Of a stretch of 64,000 nt of DNA, positions 33,301-44,103 are shown one piece after another (the first letter of the stretch is position 1; each line of letters begins with the position of its first letter). A program made the position numbers and the translations under genes. A model generated the notes under the pieces. That model was not told the DNA's origin and ran no database searches. It saw nothing but the letters and a program-made list of their open reading frames with translations. Source of the stretch: Sphaerulina vaccinii (taxonomy: Eukaryota > Ascomycota > Dothideomycetes > Mycosphaerellales > Mycosphaerellaceae); NCBI GenBank assembly GCA_022570795.1, contig JAKUDP010000007.1, positions 868,001 through 932,000 on the forward strand. Direction: 5' to 3'.

Positions 33301-33669
33301 CGCCATTAGGCTTCTTGCCTAGACACCACCAGAGAAAGCAGAGAGCGAAGCGAGGACCAGAGCAGATTGCAATGAAGACCATGAAAAAGGATCGTTCGGG
33401 GTAGCGATCTCCAATGGTAGCTGAGACGGAAGGAAACCACTCGACAGGATACCCATAGTGCTCATTCTGTACGATTTTGTGGTAATGAAGGTAGACACCA
33501 ACGATGAAGGCGCTGACGAAGGCGGCGTAGGCGGTGATGGTATGGGCATGGCTGATGAACGAGCCTGAAATCTGTTCGTGAACATCCTGTCAGCACAATT
33601 GATGATTCTATAAAGAGACAGTTGGTGTACCGAAGCCACGACATCGCCGTCGCGGTGGTTGGGCGCCAT
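30334..33669 (-). CDS. CWH43: CWH43: GPI lipid remodelling protein
   Basis: Six exons: 33669-33631, 33571-33019, 32968-32842, 32759-32580, 32436-31091 and 30950-30334; 953 aa, the same length as yeast Cwh43. The N-terminal half is the Frag1/DRAM/Sfk1 domain with several membrane segments (FGYP-like EHYGYPVEWFPSVSATIGDRYPER, and VPGAYTIYAFFEW formed by the second splice). A central polytopic region (HMGISGYEVAV onward) follows, then a luminal exonuclease-endonuclease-phosphatase-like domain from about residue 690 (WTIHFSIDNDMWSSERRM; GLLESD; YVDYGPGPNKHTWG; a C-terminal HVFNEPRYY). Cwh43 replaces diacylglycerol by ceramide in GPI anchors in the ER. All five junctions keep frame. Introns 4 and 5 are introner-like; introns 1-3 are ordinary (59, 50, 82 nt). 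Divergent from UTP6 with 290 bp between starts. Confidence 0.95.
30951..31090 (-). repeat. Introner-like element: CWH43 intron 5
   Basis: 140-nt intron. Core AGCAAGTATCTCTG on the plus strand at 30967-30980; on the sense strand this gives CAGAGATACTTGCTAACC, placing a perfect CTAAC branch site just before the acceptor. The 5' half differs from the phosphoesterase copies. Confidence 0.85.
32437..32579 (-). repeat. Introner-like element: CWH43 intron 4
   Basis: 143-nt intron, the longest copy. Core AGCAAGTATCTCTG on the plus strand at 32460-32473 (sense CAGAGATACTTGCTGACC). The middle contains CTGAGGCGCTGAGCTTG, similar to CTGAGGCGACAAGCTC in the phosphoesterase copies. Confidence 0.85.
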
Positions 33670-33959
33670 TGTGATCAGTCCACTCCCATCAACTACCAGA
33701 AAAAGGAAAAACAGAGAAGTTGTTGGCAGAAAGGAGGCACAGGAAGGTGTTTCTTCACATTTGAGAATACGATGGTCGAGTTCCAGATCGAGAGAACATC
33801 CCTGAACGCGCCTTCCGCGTGCACGCGCGCCGAGGCATCTACACGCTAGGAACAACACTTTCTCCGAGTCGCCGTGGCTGCCTAAACTAAAAAAGTAGCC
33901 AACTACATATCGACCCTCATCGCCGCCACTTTCAGCACTCTCCAACTAGCTCAACAATC

Positions 33960-35333
33960 ATGGCAGCAACTACGGACAAGGCACGCTTCTACCTGGAGAA
34001 GTATGTCCCAGAGCTGCGCGAGTATGAAGCCAAGGAGATCTTCAACCGTGACGAAATCAACGCCATCACCAAAAAGCGATCCGACTTCGAACACACTTTG
34101 AATGCTCGAGGAAGCACACCCGCCGACTACGCCCGATATGCTCAGCACGAAATCAACCTCTCATCCCTCCTGAAGAAACGATGCAAGCGACTCGGGATTC
34201 AGAAGACCGCGACCACAGCTTATAACGGACAACGAACAGTATTCTTCATTCTGGAGAGAGGCGTGAAGAAGTTTCCAGGAGATTTAGCACTATGGATGCA
34301 ATATGTGAACTTCTGCAAGAAGGAGAGAGCGAACAAGAAGCTGGCCAAGGTCTTTACTCAGATGCTGAGATTGCATACCAGAAATTATCAGCTTTGGGTC
34401 GAGGCTGCGAAGCACTATGCTGAGGTGCAAGGAGATATGGGTACTGCGAGGTCATACTTCCAGAGAGGGCTGAGGTTCTGCAAGGATGAGAAGAAGATCT
34501 GGATCGAGTACATGAAGTTGGAGCTAGGATATTTGGCCAAGCTGGCAGCAAGGAGAAAGATTCTAGGCTTAGACGGGGACTCGCAGATGACAGGAGCTGA
34601 CGACGAGGCTGGGCTGGGTGGTAATGGAGATGAGGTCAAATTACCGACCGTGACTGCAGCCGACATGGAAGATGATGCAGGCAAGGGCGTGGAGGAGGTG
34701 GACGAGGATCTGTTGAAGAGGCTGAAGGATGCGCCAGCGTTCACTGGTGGGATACCGATGGCCATCTTTGACGCTGCGATGAAGCAATTCGACAGGAGAG
34801 CGCCAGAACTGGCAGAACAACTCTACGATCTGGTTGCTACCTTTGAACAAGCCCCAGCCATCAAGACTGTACGGGACCACATCTTGGAATGGCTGCGCAC
34901 AGATGCCTCGACAACCGCACAGTGCCTCATATGCGGTGCGAAGAATGAGCTCCATGGTCTCGATCCCCGCAATGCTCAGTTCCCAGCCGCTCTCGCCAGA
35001 GCTTTGGCGCTGCTTAAAGCTGGGAAAGAAACACTGGTGGATGATGGCCGACCGAACCTTGCTGAGAAGACAGTTCTTCTCTTACTACCTTACTTACAGC
35101 TGGCCGGACAGATCGATCGTGGGATCACAAAGGTGCTGGAGTCCACGATCAAGCGAAATATCAAGCTCTCCGCAGACTCGCCACAGAAGGCAGGAAGACA
35201 GCATCCTACAGCTGTCATAGTGGCGAAACTACAGTACGATGGCGCCCTACAGGACATGCAAACCCTTCAGCGCCTCGATACGGATATACGAGACGCTTAT
35301 GTAGGCGACTTGGCCTACTCGAGAGCAGAATGA
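33960..35333 (+). CDS. UTP6: UTP6: U3 snoRNP / small-subunit processome protein
   Basis: Single exon, 457 aa (yeast Utp6 440 aa). The N-terminus follows the family closely: KARFYLEKYVPELREYEAKEIF, then INAITKKRSDFEHTLNARGS. HAT (half-a-TPR) repeats are visible from about residue 90 (RTVFFILERGVKKFPGDLALWMQYVNFCKKE; LAKVFTQMLRLHTRNYQLWVEAAKHYAE; ARSYFQRGLRFCKDEKKIWIEYMKLEL). An acidic linker follows around residues 200-240, then a conserved C-terminal part. Utp6 belongs to the UTP-B subcomplex and is needed for early 18S rRNA processing in the nucleolus. It shares a 290-bp divergent promoter region with CWH43. Confidence 0.94.
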   Translation: MAATTDKARFYLEKYVPELREYEAKEIFNRDEINAITKKRSDFEHTLNARGSTPADYARYAQHEINLSSLLKKRCKRLGIQKTATTAYNGQRTVFFILERGVKKFPGDLALWMQYVNFCKKERANKKLAKVFTQMLRLHTRNYQLWVEAAKHYAEVQGDMGTARSYFQRGLRFCKDEKKIWIEYMKLELGYLAKLAARRKILGLDGDSQMTGADDEAGLGGNGDEVKLPTVTAADMEDDAGKGVEEVDEDLLKRLKDAPAFTGGIPMAIFDAAMKQFDRRAPELAEQLYDLVATFEQAPAIKTVRDHILEWLRTDASTTAQCLICGAKNELHGLDPRNAQFPAALARALALLKAGKETLVDDGRPNLAEKTVLLLLPYLQLAGQIDRGITKVLESTIKRNIKLSADSPQKAGRQHPTAVIVAKLQYDGALQDMQTLQRLDTDIRDAYVGDLAYSRAE

Positions 35334-35485
35334 GGAGTCCAGGCGCTGTGTTGCTGCGGATTGATGCTGAAGATACCCAGAGAATGAATAACTTATCACG
35401 ATCCGACTTCTGTTCCGCCAGTAAGCTCGAAGACAGCGCCGTCTTTGTCTGTGAGACCGCCCAGGCAAACGTGCTGCTTGCCTGC

Positions 35486-35643
35486 TTCACCACTATCCAC
35501 AGGTCGCTCACCTATGGCTCTGGTATAACTCAATTGACGACAAGCTCCAAGTACCCAAAGGCAATTCACCACTATTCACAGATCGTTCACCCCCGGTTCT
35601 GTTATGAATCTGCTGAAGACAAAGCTTCAAGGTACCAAAGGAT
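35486..35643. repeat. Imperfect tandem duplication, period about 79 bp
   Basis: Copy 1 begins TTCACCACTATCCACAGG at 35486 and copy 2 begins TTCACCACTATTCACAGA at 35565. Both end with an ACAAGCTCCAAGTACC-like segment and AAAGG. The second copy reaches into the first possible start codon (35604) of the following gene, which argues for a later start. Confidence 0.7.
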
Positions 35644-35666
35644 ACTCCCTCTCCCGCCATTATACC

Positions 35667-36755
35667 ATGAACTCTCACCACGGCACTGAAGCATCCCGTG
35701 CGCGCCGGCGCCGAACAGGTCGCACCTATCATACGGGCAACCCATTTGCTCGCTCATACAACCATCGTGCTTCCGAGATCACGTTGCCACCGAGGCACAC
35801 TCCCGCATCACGCTCTACGACCCAACGTCTATCGCACTCTGCCTTGCAAGCACAATCTTCACGCAACACAATCCTCCTCGAGCCAAAGCCTGAGCCAACG
35901 AAGACTTCTAGCCGGCGTCACACATCACAAAATTCCGAGATGCCTCTATATTGCGACCTGACCAACGATACAGAAGAAGACTTGGTATTCAAGCCCATCA
36001 GCCACGATCAAGGTCGCCAACTGCGAGGTATAGCGCCAAGGATTAAATCACATGTCGATTTGCGTGAGGACAATGAAGATGTCGCTGGAGCTCGACCTTA
36101 TGGCTTAAACCATGCTTTACCACAACCACCACAGCTGCTCGAAGTGCATCGATCATCGGATCCACCTGAAGATCTTGGTGATGTCCGAGGTACACTCAAC
36201 TTGTCCACTGGCCACACTCAGCAACCCGTGCGTGCAGTTCGCGCCCCGCCAAGCTTCACTCCGGTGAATTGGAGCCGAGACGCGACTATCACTCCTGATC
36301 TGCCACAGGCTCAGGATGGTCTATTCTCCCCTCGCTGGGTTCCTGACAGTCCAACACGTCCAGCTCACAATGCTCTGTATGGGAGCTTCTATCGATCGAA
36401 TGATCGACCACAGTCCTATGCGCAGATGCAGGCACCAGGTCAGGCCCCAGGCTTTGTCTACACACCACTACTAAAGGGAAGTTATGCCAACGAGATCGAG
36501 CATCGGGCTCATCAAATGCAACACCCTTCACCATATGCGAGGCGCCCACATCTAGCACAACCAAATCAGAGGCCGTATCGTGGTCCTGGCCTTACGGAAC
36601 CTGGCTCAGATATGTTATTGCATATCAGCAGCAGCGAAAGTCCCACGTCACCGCCCGCACTACCCTCTACAAGACCGCGTCCTGCTTCAGTTCAACAGCG
36701 CCCTGGAGACTATACCCGCACTGGTCGTATCACCAGACCTACACCAAGGCCATAA
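35667..36755 (+). CDS. Hypothetical, intrinsically disordered protein
   Basis: Single exon from MNSHHGTEASRARR; 362 aa. An in-frame ATG at 35604 would add 21 residues but lies in a duplicated segment. The sequence is rich in Pro, Ser, Arg, Gln and His, with no predicted membrane segment and no domain I recognise. There is a basic Arg cluster near the start (ARRRRTGR), short acidic stretches around residues 95-105, and a Pro-rich C-terminus (RITRPTPRP). Such proteins are common in Dothideomycetes and usually lineage-specific. Oddity: after the TAA stop the same frame keeps reading as coding-like sequence to 36962, interrupted only by one TAG (see findings), so this may be a truncated form of a longer gene. 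Confidence 0.6.
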   Translation: MNSHHGTEASRARRRRTGRTYHTGNPFARSYNHRASEITLPPRHTPASRSTTQRLSHSALQAQSSRNTILLEPKPEPTKTSSRRHTSQNSEMPLYCDLTNDTEEDLVFKPISHDQGRQLRGIAPRIKSHVDLREDNEDVAGARPYGLNHALPQPPQLLEVHRSSDPPEDLGDVRGTLNLSTGHTQQPVRAVRAPPSFTPVNWSRDATITPDLPQAQDGLFSPRWVPDSPTRPAHNALYGSFYRSNDRPQSYAQMQAPGQAPGFVYTPLLKGSYANEIEHRAHQMQHPSPYARRPHLAQPNQRPYRGPGLTEPGSDMLLHISSSESPTSPPALPSTRPRPASVQQRPGDYTRTGRITRPTPRP

Positions 36756-36962
36756 ACAAGCGAGCAACGCAGAAGCATGCTCCGTGGTCCAGATCAACGG
36801 TTCCCAAGGCTCGACTACGGGAACACAGAGGCGCAGGATGCGGAGCAACGAGCATAGCGAGAGGGGCAGGTGGAGCAGTACGTTGAGCAGTACACTGAGC
36901 AGTACCTACAGCGTGCTCGCCACGCGGAAGCGCAGCAAGACCAGGGTCGGACCTGGGTATAA
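36753..36962 (+). pseudogene. Possible former C-terminal extension of the preceding gene
   Basis: Downstream of the TAA at 36753-36755 the same frame continues for 69 further positions to a TAA at 36960, broken only by a TAG at 36855-36857. It contains FPRLDYGNTEAQDAEQRA and three copies of a Glu-Gln-Tyr unit (12-bp repeats at 36873-36907), all in the Gln-rich style of the gene. Both early stops could come from Gln codons by a single C-to-T change. Confidence 0.4.
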
Positions 36963-37237
36963 GCGGACGGTAACTTCAGATCTTCGGGGCTGTACAGGAT
37001 GTAGATTGTCCTATGTATGAGGTACTGCTCTGTTCTTGGGTTAGCGATGGTGTTAATGGGTCTGGCGAGATAAACATCGGATGGACTTTTAGCTCGAATG
37101 GCGCGTAAAGGAATACAGTGCTGTTCACACGAACCTTTTACTCATTACTTGAGAAAATAGCGTCGTATTTTGAACATCATTAGTATTCTTCCGCCGAGTA
37201 GATTACAAGGTAACTGGAACAGGGTCATTCTTGGTAC

Positions 37238-39582
37238 TCATATGATGCGAATTGTATGATGCTGTCCATCATAACTGATGGCAGGCAAAGTGTGGGCCTC
37301 GGGTGCAACAGAAGTCCAGAATCTGACTTCATCTGGATCTGGCGGTGGGTCTTTGATGCGCACACGGGATAGTCCAATGCGACGAAAGACTCCTTTCTCA
37401 ACACCAACAGGCTCCAATATCAGGTGTATCACCCACATCACGACGTCTTTCGAACCCATCGGAGTGCCCAGATTCATCGGTGCCAGGCCACTAAGTATCG
37501 GACAACAGAAGAAGCCAGACTTGCCAATAGGATCAAATGTGTCTGGAGTTTCGGACAAGGACAGCGTGGGCTTTTGTTCACTGTATATAGTCCAACCAGG
37601 TACTGAGTATGTATCATCATCATTGACGAGCATGTAAGCCTCATCGGCAGTGTTCCTGCCGAAGCGAAGAGTTTGCAGACGACACTTGATTAACAGATAT
37701 CCACCTTGGACCATGCCCGTCGGGTCTGCAGTCGCAAGATCGAGATGTACGTCGAGAATCTCTATACAACTGTTCAGGCCTTCGTACGAGGATATGATCA
37801 TGTAGGAGTCCATCGAGGCCCATGAGAAACTTGGAGCGCGGTAAACAGCTGATCGTGTGGCACGTCCTTCTATATTTCGATGTTGAGTTCGCCAGCAGAG
37901 GTCCTGTGCAAGAGTACGACGCCACATACCAGCAACGTACTCATCGTTGATTTGCTCGGCAATTGACTTGGCGATACCAGAGAGTGCTATCAGTTTGTCT
38001 TCACCCTTTATCATGTTACGGATGGAGTACGTTTCTACGATATTGTACCACGTGTATAAAGCAGCGGCTGCTGGAGAGCTCGATCCTTTTTCTTGATGCA
38101 TCCAATTCCCGTTCTTATAGTCAACCTGCATTGGTAGCCTCTCTTTTGTGATACCTCTGGGATATATTTCCGCCGCTTGTAGTTGTTTGCACTCCCAATA
38201 GATTTGACTTCGACCGAAATGTAGGACTCTTGGCGAGAGCAGTCTTTCCTGGACTACCCAAGCACGGCGGTTCAACTGAGCACAATCAACCTCTTGTACC
38301 CAGAAGCTTTGATCCAGGATATCATAGGTCTGTTCTTCGTTGCCAAGGTTGCCTTCTCCATCGAGCCGAGTCCGTATCTGCGTCGCATCCAGCAGTCTTG
38401 TCGTTCGATTCCGATAGAAAGTCTGCCCGGAGTCGCTAGCTGCTAAGGCTGAGATGTTCAAATATGAATTTGAGTAGACTTTGTGCATCAAGCTTGCTTC
38501 TCGTATCCAATCTTCTCTGCTGTCCTGCTGAATGCAGAGAGAATCGATCCAGATATAGCTCGACAATCTGCTGCACACATCTATTGCGTCTCGAAAGGCA
38601 GGAGGCAGTTCTTGAACACTTACACCTTCCATCAGCCTTGATGCTGTAGACTCGCAAAGTATCATTGGTCTGTGAGCTCCCCACCGATGACTGAGAGTCA
38701 GATAGTTCCCTGTCATGGACTCTCTGTCTGTGGTCACCAGGCGAACATTCCCTGGAGAGGTACGAACATCAAGCAGGCGAGTCGGGTACCACGGTTCAGC
38801 GTCGGCATTGGAACAATGGTGTTCTTTGTCGCAACGTGCGATCCAGCTCGCAGCAACCTCCCAAGTGAGTTCAGAGGATGTAGTATCTGCTAGAGCACTG
38901 ATATCGGCAATGTCTAGATCTGTGGTGCGAGCATTAGCCTGGCTCGCACACTCGTGGCGACGGTATTGCGCTTGCCTTCTGCACCAGGGCTGTCGTGTGG
39001 TGTCAAGAGAAATCGCGCTCTGTCACGCTCATCAAGAAAGTTACAGTACCAGCCTACATCAATGCCTACTGTGAACGTAACTATTAGAGCCCCTAACAGC
39101 GTACGTTCTGGCGCGTGCTCGGAGTACTTCGAAGGACGAATGCTGCATCGTGTTGCCACTGCGTAACTAGGTATTGAATTAATGTCATCCCAATCTAGTT
39201 CAGAGTCATCGGAATCGCCATCAAACACAACAGGTTGGAACTCTGTTTCGTCCAGGTCGAGGAGACTTTCCTGCTCGTCTTTCGTGAAACAGGTCCATAA
39301 AGGATGGCAGAAGCGACACTCCTTTCGAGCCGCCTCTTCCAAATCGGCGAACTTGCGATGATGAACGTAATTAGACTGCTCTTCTGGAGTATCCGTCGAA
39401 CCCAGTGGGTCAATGGTCCCAGTTCTCCTACAAAGAATGCCCAGACAGGTCTGACAGAATCGCGTCTCCTGGGAAATGTCGTTTATGCCCTGGTTTGGGC
39501 CTTCGTGTCGTGGACGCTTGCATGGTCTGCTGTCTTCAGAAGAGGTCCCCTCCGCGCCAAAGGCCTGTGACTGGGTGGCCAT
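37238..39582 (-). CDS. HET-domain (heterokaryon incompatibility-type) protein
   Basis: Exons 39582-38985 and 38919-37238 joined over a 65-nt intron (GTGCAG donor, GGCTAAT branch, CACCACAG acceptor); 759 aa. An in-frame ATG at 39690 would add 36 residues. The N-terminal part has the two Cys pairs usual in this group (Cys43/Cys46 and Cys89/Cys92). The HET domain starts at about residue 272 (YLTLSHRWG) and continues LPPAFRDAIDVCSRLSSYIWIDSLCIQQDS, then MHKVYSNSYLNISA and the ALNRRAWVVQERLLSPRVLHF-type segment. HET proteins can trigger programmed cell death on non-self recognition between fungal strains; whether this one does is unknown. Without the intron the two halves are out of frame. Confidence 0.85.
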
Positions 39583-40849
39583 TCTGAAGGTTGCGTTGCT
39601 GTGCAGGCAGAAGGAGAAACAAGCCTGATGTCGTGCTGACTCATTCAGCCCTCGAATCTCCACAGCGGCTTCAGCGGGAGCTGACGGCAAACGAGCTCAA
39701 CGACAGGGACGATCGCTGACCACAGCTGTCAAATGTCACCATCATCAGCCCGCTGACGACTTCCGTACAACGTGTACAGGACGATGGTGCTACGACAGCG
39801 CAACCTAGATTGCAGCCAAGCCATGCACACGTGCGACAAGGCTAGCCCAGTGAGCAACCATGAGTGTGCGGAAATATCCTCTTCGTGCAGAACACCTCCA
39901 AACGAGCAACCAGAAAGACGAACAATCAGGCTGATTCAACGTCAAAGTCAAGCAAAAGAAAACCGCGGAGATGTGCACGAAGCAACTTTATCTTATAGAC
40001 CACCAGCGACAGGGAGCAGTTTTCTTATCTGCATGTCCGAAAAGAGTTAGGCTTATCAGCACATGCAATCGTTGTCTCGCTCGGCAGACCTCCGATCTCT
40101 GGTGGTGGAAAGCTGGCTGCTCTGGATGACGGTGATCTCTCTCTGGCTTCCTCAACACATCCCTAGAGGACCCGTCTCATGCCTTGAGCCGATGGTACTG
40201 GCACCCTGATTCGCTTAACACGTTCTCAGCACGCGACAGTCTAGGAAAGCGTGCCCTGTCCCGAGCCCGAAGGTCCGAAGGTGTGTATCTATGGCTGTGT
40301 GTGCTCGATCGTGTCCTTGGAGATATCGTTGAAGCATCTCCAAGACGTTCGTACGGAGAAAGCATTCTTAAGCCTTTCACAAATCCCAAGCATCTAGAAG
40401 ACTCCAACAAGCGCCTCGTCTAGTTTCAAACTCCACGTTGTGGCACAGATATAGAAAACATAGATAACCCTGCAGATTGGAGACGTTGATCTGGGGTTGG
40501 GTGTCTTCTTATCAGCGGGAACTCGACGTCTGACATTGGCTAGATCTCAGCACTTCACCTCTGCATACGGAATCCACCTCGGGAGGCCCTGGGAACGATA
40601 CTCCACGCTTCGCTAGATCCTCGTAGGCTACGATCCGCGGATTTACTACTTCGTCAAGCCTAAGGTCATAGCATAGTGTACCGGAGAAGTAAGATCAGCG
40701 CTTCACTGAGCATTGAATATAACATGTAGTCGGTGCTCTTGTAGAGCTTGCATCTATCAAGCACTCACCCAAGTTCACCAGTGGTCTATCTTAGCACCGC
40801 TGCATTCATATCTTCACTGGACATCGGATCACTACACACAGCCAACAAG
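39583..40849. other. Divergent intergenic region upstream of HET and nitrate transporter genes
   Basis: About 1.27 kb with short overlapping frames only. Its right part is the likely promoter of the nitrate transporter and contains GATA words (listed separately). Confidence 0.45.
40462..40514. promoter_or_regulatory. Candidate GATA (AreA-type) sites upstream of the nitrate transporter
   Basis: AGATAA at 40462-40467 and TTATCA (TGATAA on the other strand) at 40509-40514 fit the HGATAR site bound by fungal nitrogen regulators of the AreA/Nit2 type. They lie 335-390 bp before the start codon. Such words are short and occur by chance; the placement is the only support. A near-match to the NirA site, ATCCGCGG, is at 40633-40640. 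Confidence 0.3.
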
Positions 40850-42490
40850 ATGGTCTTCAGCCCTACGCTCCTCTGGAGCAGTCCTGAGGTCAACCCGATC
40901 ACCAAGAAAGCACGATCGATTCCTGTCTTCAACCCGGTCAACCAATATGGCCGAGTATTCTTCTTCTCCTGGTTCGGCTTCCTACTGGCATTCTGGTCTT
41001 GGTATGCCTTCCCGCCTCTGCTCCACGACATTGTCATGAAAGATCTCAATATCACCGCGATCCAAGTGGCCAACTCGAACATTGTCGCTTTGTGTGCAAC
41101 GCTGCTTGTTCGTCTGATCGCCGGACCTTCTTGCGATCGCTTTGGACCAAGAAAGACATTTGCAGGATGTCTGTTCATCGGCACTATCCCAACTTTCCTC
41201 GCGGGCACTGTCTACAACGTCAACCAGCTCTACGCTTGCCGCTTCTTCATTGGTATCCTAGGTGGGAGCTTCGTGCCTTGCCAAGTATGGACCACTGGAT
41301 TCTACGACAAGAATGTCGTTGGTACTGCCAATGCTCTCACTGCTGGTCTTGGTAACGCTGGTGGAGGTATGTTACTCTTCGCATTGTCCCATTTGGAGCA
41401 GCTGTGCTAACCATATACCACAGGTATCACTTACTTCCTCATGCCAGCCATCTACAACAGCCTGCTCAAGGATGGCCTCCGTCCTCACGTCGCGTGGCGA
41501 GTGACTTTCATCGTCCCTGCTGTCATCATTGTTACTGTGGCAACTGCACTTCTCCTCCTGTGCCCTGACACACCAACCGGGAAGTGGGAGGACCGCCACC
41601 AAGCAGCCGAGAACAACCTTCGAGGACACGCTATCAACCCCGCCGTCATCGTTGACATTCCAGGATCGATCACACCAACCAAGGAACCCACTTCCCGATC
41701 TGGTTCGTCTTCGCCTCCATACGATACCATCAAGGACGAGAAGAAGCTTGGAGAAACACGAGGCGTATTCGGCGACCACGAGGCACAGATGGGAGAGCAG
41801 CAGATGGTCGACACTGCTCGCGGAGAAGTCGTTCAGAAGCCATCCTTCATGCAAATCGCCAAGGTTTCATTCTCGCCACAGACCCTCGTCCTAGGAGCTG
41901 CCTACTTCTGCACATTCGGCGCGGAACTTTCCATCAACAGCGTGTTGGGCGCGTACTACCAGCATCAACTGAACACCCCAGCGAGCAAGTTCACGAAGCC
42001 ATACAACCTTCAATTCCTCTCCAACTGGGCGGCCATGTTTGGATTGATGAATGTCTTGTTCCGACCACTCGGTGGCGCTGTCGCAGATTTCGCCTACAGC
42101 CGCACCAAATCAGTCTGGGCGAAGAAGGCGCTCCTTCACAGCTACGCTCTTATTGCTGGAGCTTTCTTGATCGCAATCGGCCAGGTCAACACAAAGCACC
42201 TCGGCGAACTCGTCTGCCTCGTTGGCATCGGCTTTGCTTTCTTCCTCGAAGGTGCCAACGGCCTCAACTTCTCCATCGTGCCACACGTCCATCCATCATC
42301 CAATGGTGTCGTGTCTGGTTTCACTGGCGCTTGCGGTAACTTGGGCGGTATCATCTTCGCGATTGTGTTCAGATATAACCCAACGAACCAGAACAAGGCT
42401 ATTTGGACTATTGGTGTTATAATCATGGCTCTTCAGGTTGCGACTTGCTGGGTCAAGCCGATTCCAAAGGGTCAGATTGGTGGGCGATAG
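40850..42490 (+). CDS. Nitrate transporter (MFS, NNP family; CrnA/NrtA type)
   Basis: Exons 40850-41366 and 41424-42490 with a 57-nt intron (GCTAAC branch); 527 aa, about the length of Aspergillus CrnA (507). Plasma-membrane nitrate/H+ symporter. Seen: the conserved N-terminus NPVNQYGRVFFFSWFGFLLAFWSWYAFPPL; RLIAGPSCDRFGPRKTF, the MFS loop motif with the conserved Arg; the first nitrate signature AGLGNAGGG, cut by the intron inside its last Gly codon, which is rebuilt by splicing; a large central hydrophilic loop (about residues 235-310), typical of fungal NNP members; and the second signature GACGNLGGI near residue 485. The start is chosen at MVFSPTLLW; an upstream in-frame ATG at 40748 would add a Ser-rich 34-residue leader. 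No nitrate or nitrite reductase gene is in the window. Confidence 0.93.
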
Positions 42491-43058
42491 AGTGCCACTA
42501 CTGTGCTTTTCTGCGGTTGTTTTAAGCGAGAGATACCAGTTAGACCTATTCATGAGTAAATGAAGCTGCTACGACAGACAGCATTGATAATCATTCTTCT
42601 CAACTCATACTGTCTGTCCTTCACATCAGTGACCCGCACGCCTACTGACAGACTGACAGCCACAGAGCCAATTTCGATCGTGCACAATATGTGCCATGTG
42701 CCGGAGATGTCTCCTTTCCACGTGGAGCCCGGATCAAATCCTTGCACACGCCAACTTGATGAGCTGCAGGGAGCCTAATCGCCGAGAAGGCCAACGCAGA
42801 CATTTCTGACCACATTGTTCGCTTCCGTGTAATAATACCTATACCAGGCACGCTCGTCTACTTGGATGATCAAGACGCTTTGCATAGGGGGAGCTGGTGT
42901 CCCTCCGCGTCGGGAGATAGTGTGGTAGCCAGCCCTTTTTTGTAGCAGCAGAAATGGCTCGAAACATGGTTCGAAAGGATTGTGGGTCTCCTGTCAGATT
43001 TCTGACATGAATATTGCAGCCGCGGAGAAGCGGTTCCTGTGATATGCACAATTGCGCC
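42491..43058. other. Convergent intergenic spacer
   Basis: About 570 bases between the 3' ends of the nitrate transporter and the DUF7730-type gene. No supported feature. Confidence 0.4.
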
Positions 43059-44103
43059 TTAGGCATCGGGAGTGTCCTTGACTAGACGTTGGAGGGCTCG
43101 CTTCATGCCTCCGGCTCTCACAAGCCACTGAACGAAACTCTCATCTGCGTCTTCGTCTTCGCAATCGTCGCAGTCTTTGTACCAGAACTCTTTTAGACTT
43201 TCTACGTCTTTTTCTGGCGTGACGAGTGCTATCTCCAGGGCTTCTGCTATTCTTCGCTGTCTTCGAAAGCAGGCCTCTGGATCCTTGGTACTGATCACGA
43301 TTGCCTTGACCGAGAGTCTTGGCTGGAGGAATCTGGGAACGTTCCAGGTCTCCATGGACTCACTGTGTTCGTCGATCGAAAGGGAGAGTCTCTTGAGGCC
43401 AGTCAAATCGTGAACAGCCGGTTGATCTACGTAGGCAAGCGGAACCCCACGATGCTCCACATGTATATGCAGCGACCGCAAAGATTGCCTCTGTCGCTTC
43501 TCGAGCGCGATTTCCGTGAATTGGAGCATTTCGACCTGAGACTCCCAAGAGAAGGTGTTCTCGGTGTAAACCATTAGAGCCGCCTCTGAGTATATCTGTC
43601 GACATGTTCGGAGCAGCTCCAGACACAAAGGTACTCTATGGATGTCCTCCTTGAAACAGTCCATACGGTCTTGACAGCCCCGGTGACGAGTCCAGTAAGG
43701 TGAAATCGGATTCACGATGTTGCCTTTCTCATCGAGCTCTGGGTTGTGGCTCTGCGCAGACGTCTCTGCATCGGTCCATGGGACGTCACAAATTGTGTAG
43801 ATGAACTTGATGAAAGGCACCTCGATGCTTGAACGACGGCAGAATCGATCATGATATACGTGCTGTACATTCCGTTTCTGCACCTCGTCAGGTCGGAGGT
43901 TGTATGCACTCAGGTGGATGTTCTGTCCACCAAGGACATGGCGATATATGCGTGTCCGCAGCTCTGGCGCGAGACGCAGAAGAGGTGATTCAGTTGCATT
44001 GAGACCGAGGGACGGGTCCTAGGTAGATTCGTCAACCATGAGGCTTACCTCAGACGTCCCTTCTGGGGTTACTTACCTCGTCATTCTCTCGAATAGTCCG
44101 CAT
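43059..44103 (-). CDS. F-box-like / DUF7730-type protein
   Basis: Exons 44103-44077 (9 codons, MRTIRENDE) and 44018-43059, joined over a 58-nt GT-AG intron; 328 aa. The exon 2 frame begins directly after an in-frame TAG that forms the acceptor, so a 5' exon is required. The joined start ESPLLRLAPELRTRIYRHVLGG is the F-box-like motif of a very large fungal family. It is followed by the second hallmark PLCLELLRTCRQIYSEAALMVYTENTF near residues 125-150, and a leucine-rich second half with an acidic, Cys-containing patch (DCDDCEDEDADE). Function is unknown. A competing ATG at 44189 opens a different frame through the same first exon and would act as an upstream ORF if transcribed. Confidence 0.75.

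Noticed and set aside
38914..39000. Frameshift in the HET gene
   Set aside because: A 65-nt GT-AG intron with a GGCTAAT branch site joins the two frames exactly, so no frameshift is needed.
40633..40640. NirA nitrate-regulator site upstream of the nitrate transporter
   Set aside because: ATCCGCGG differs from the CTCCGHGG consensus at the first base; too weak to call as a site by itself.
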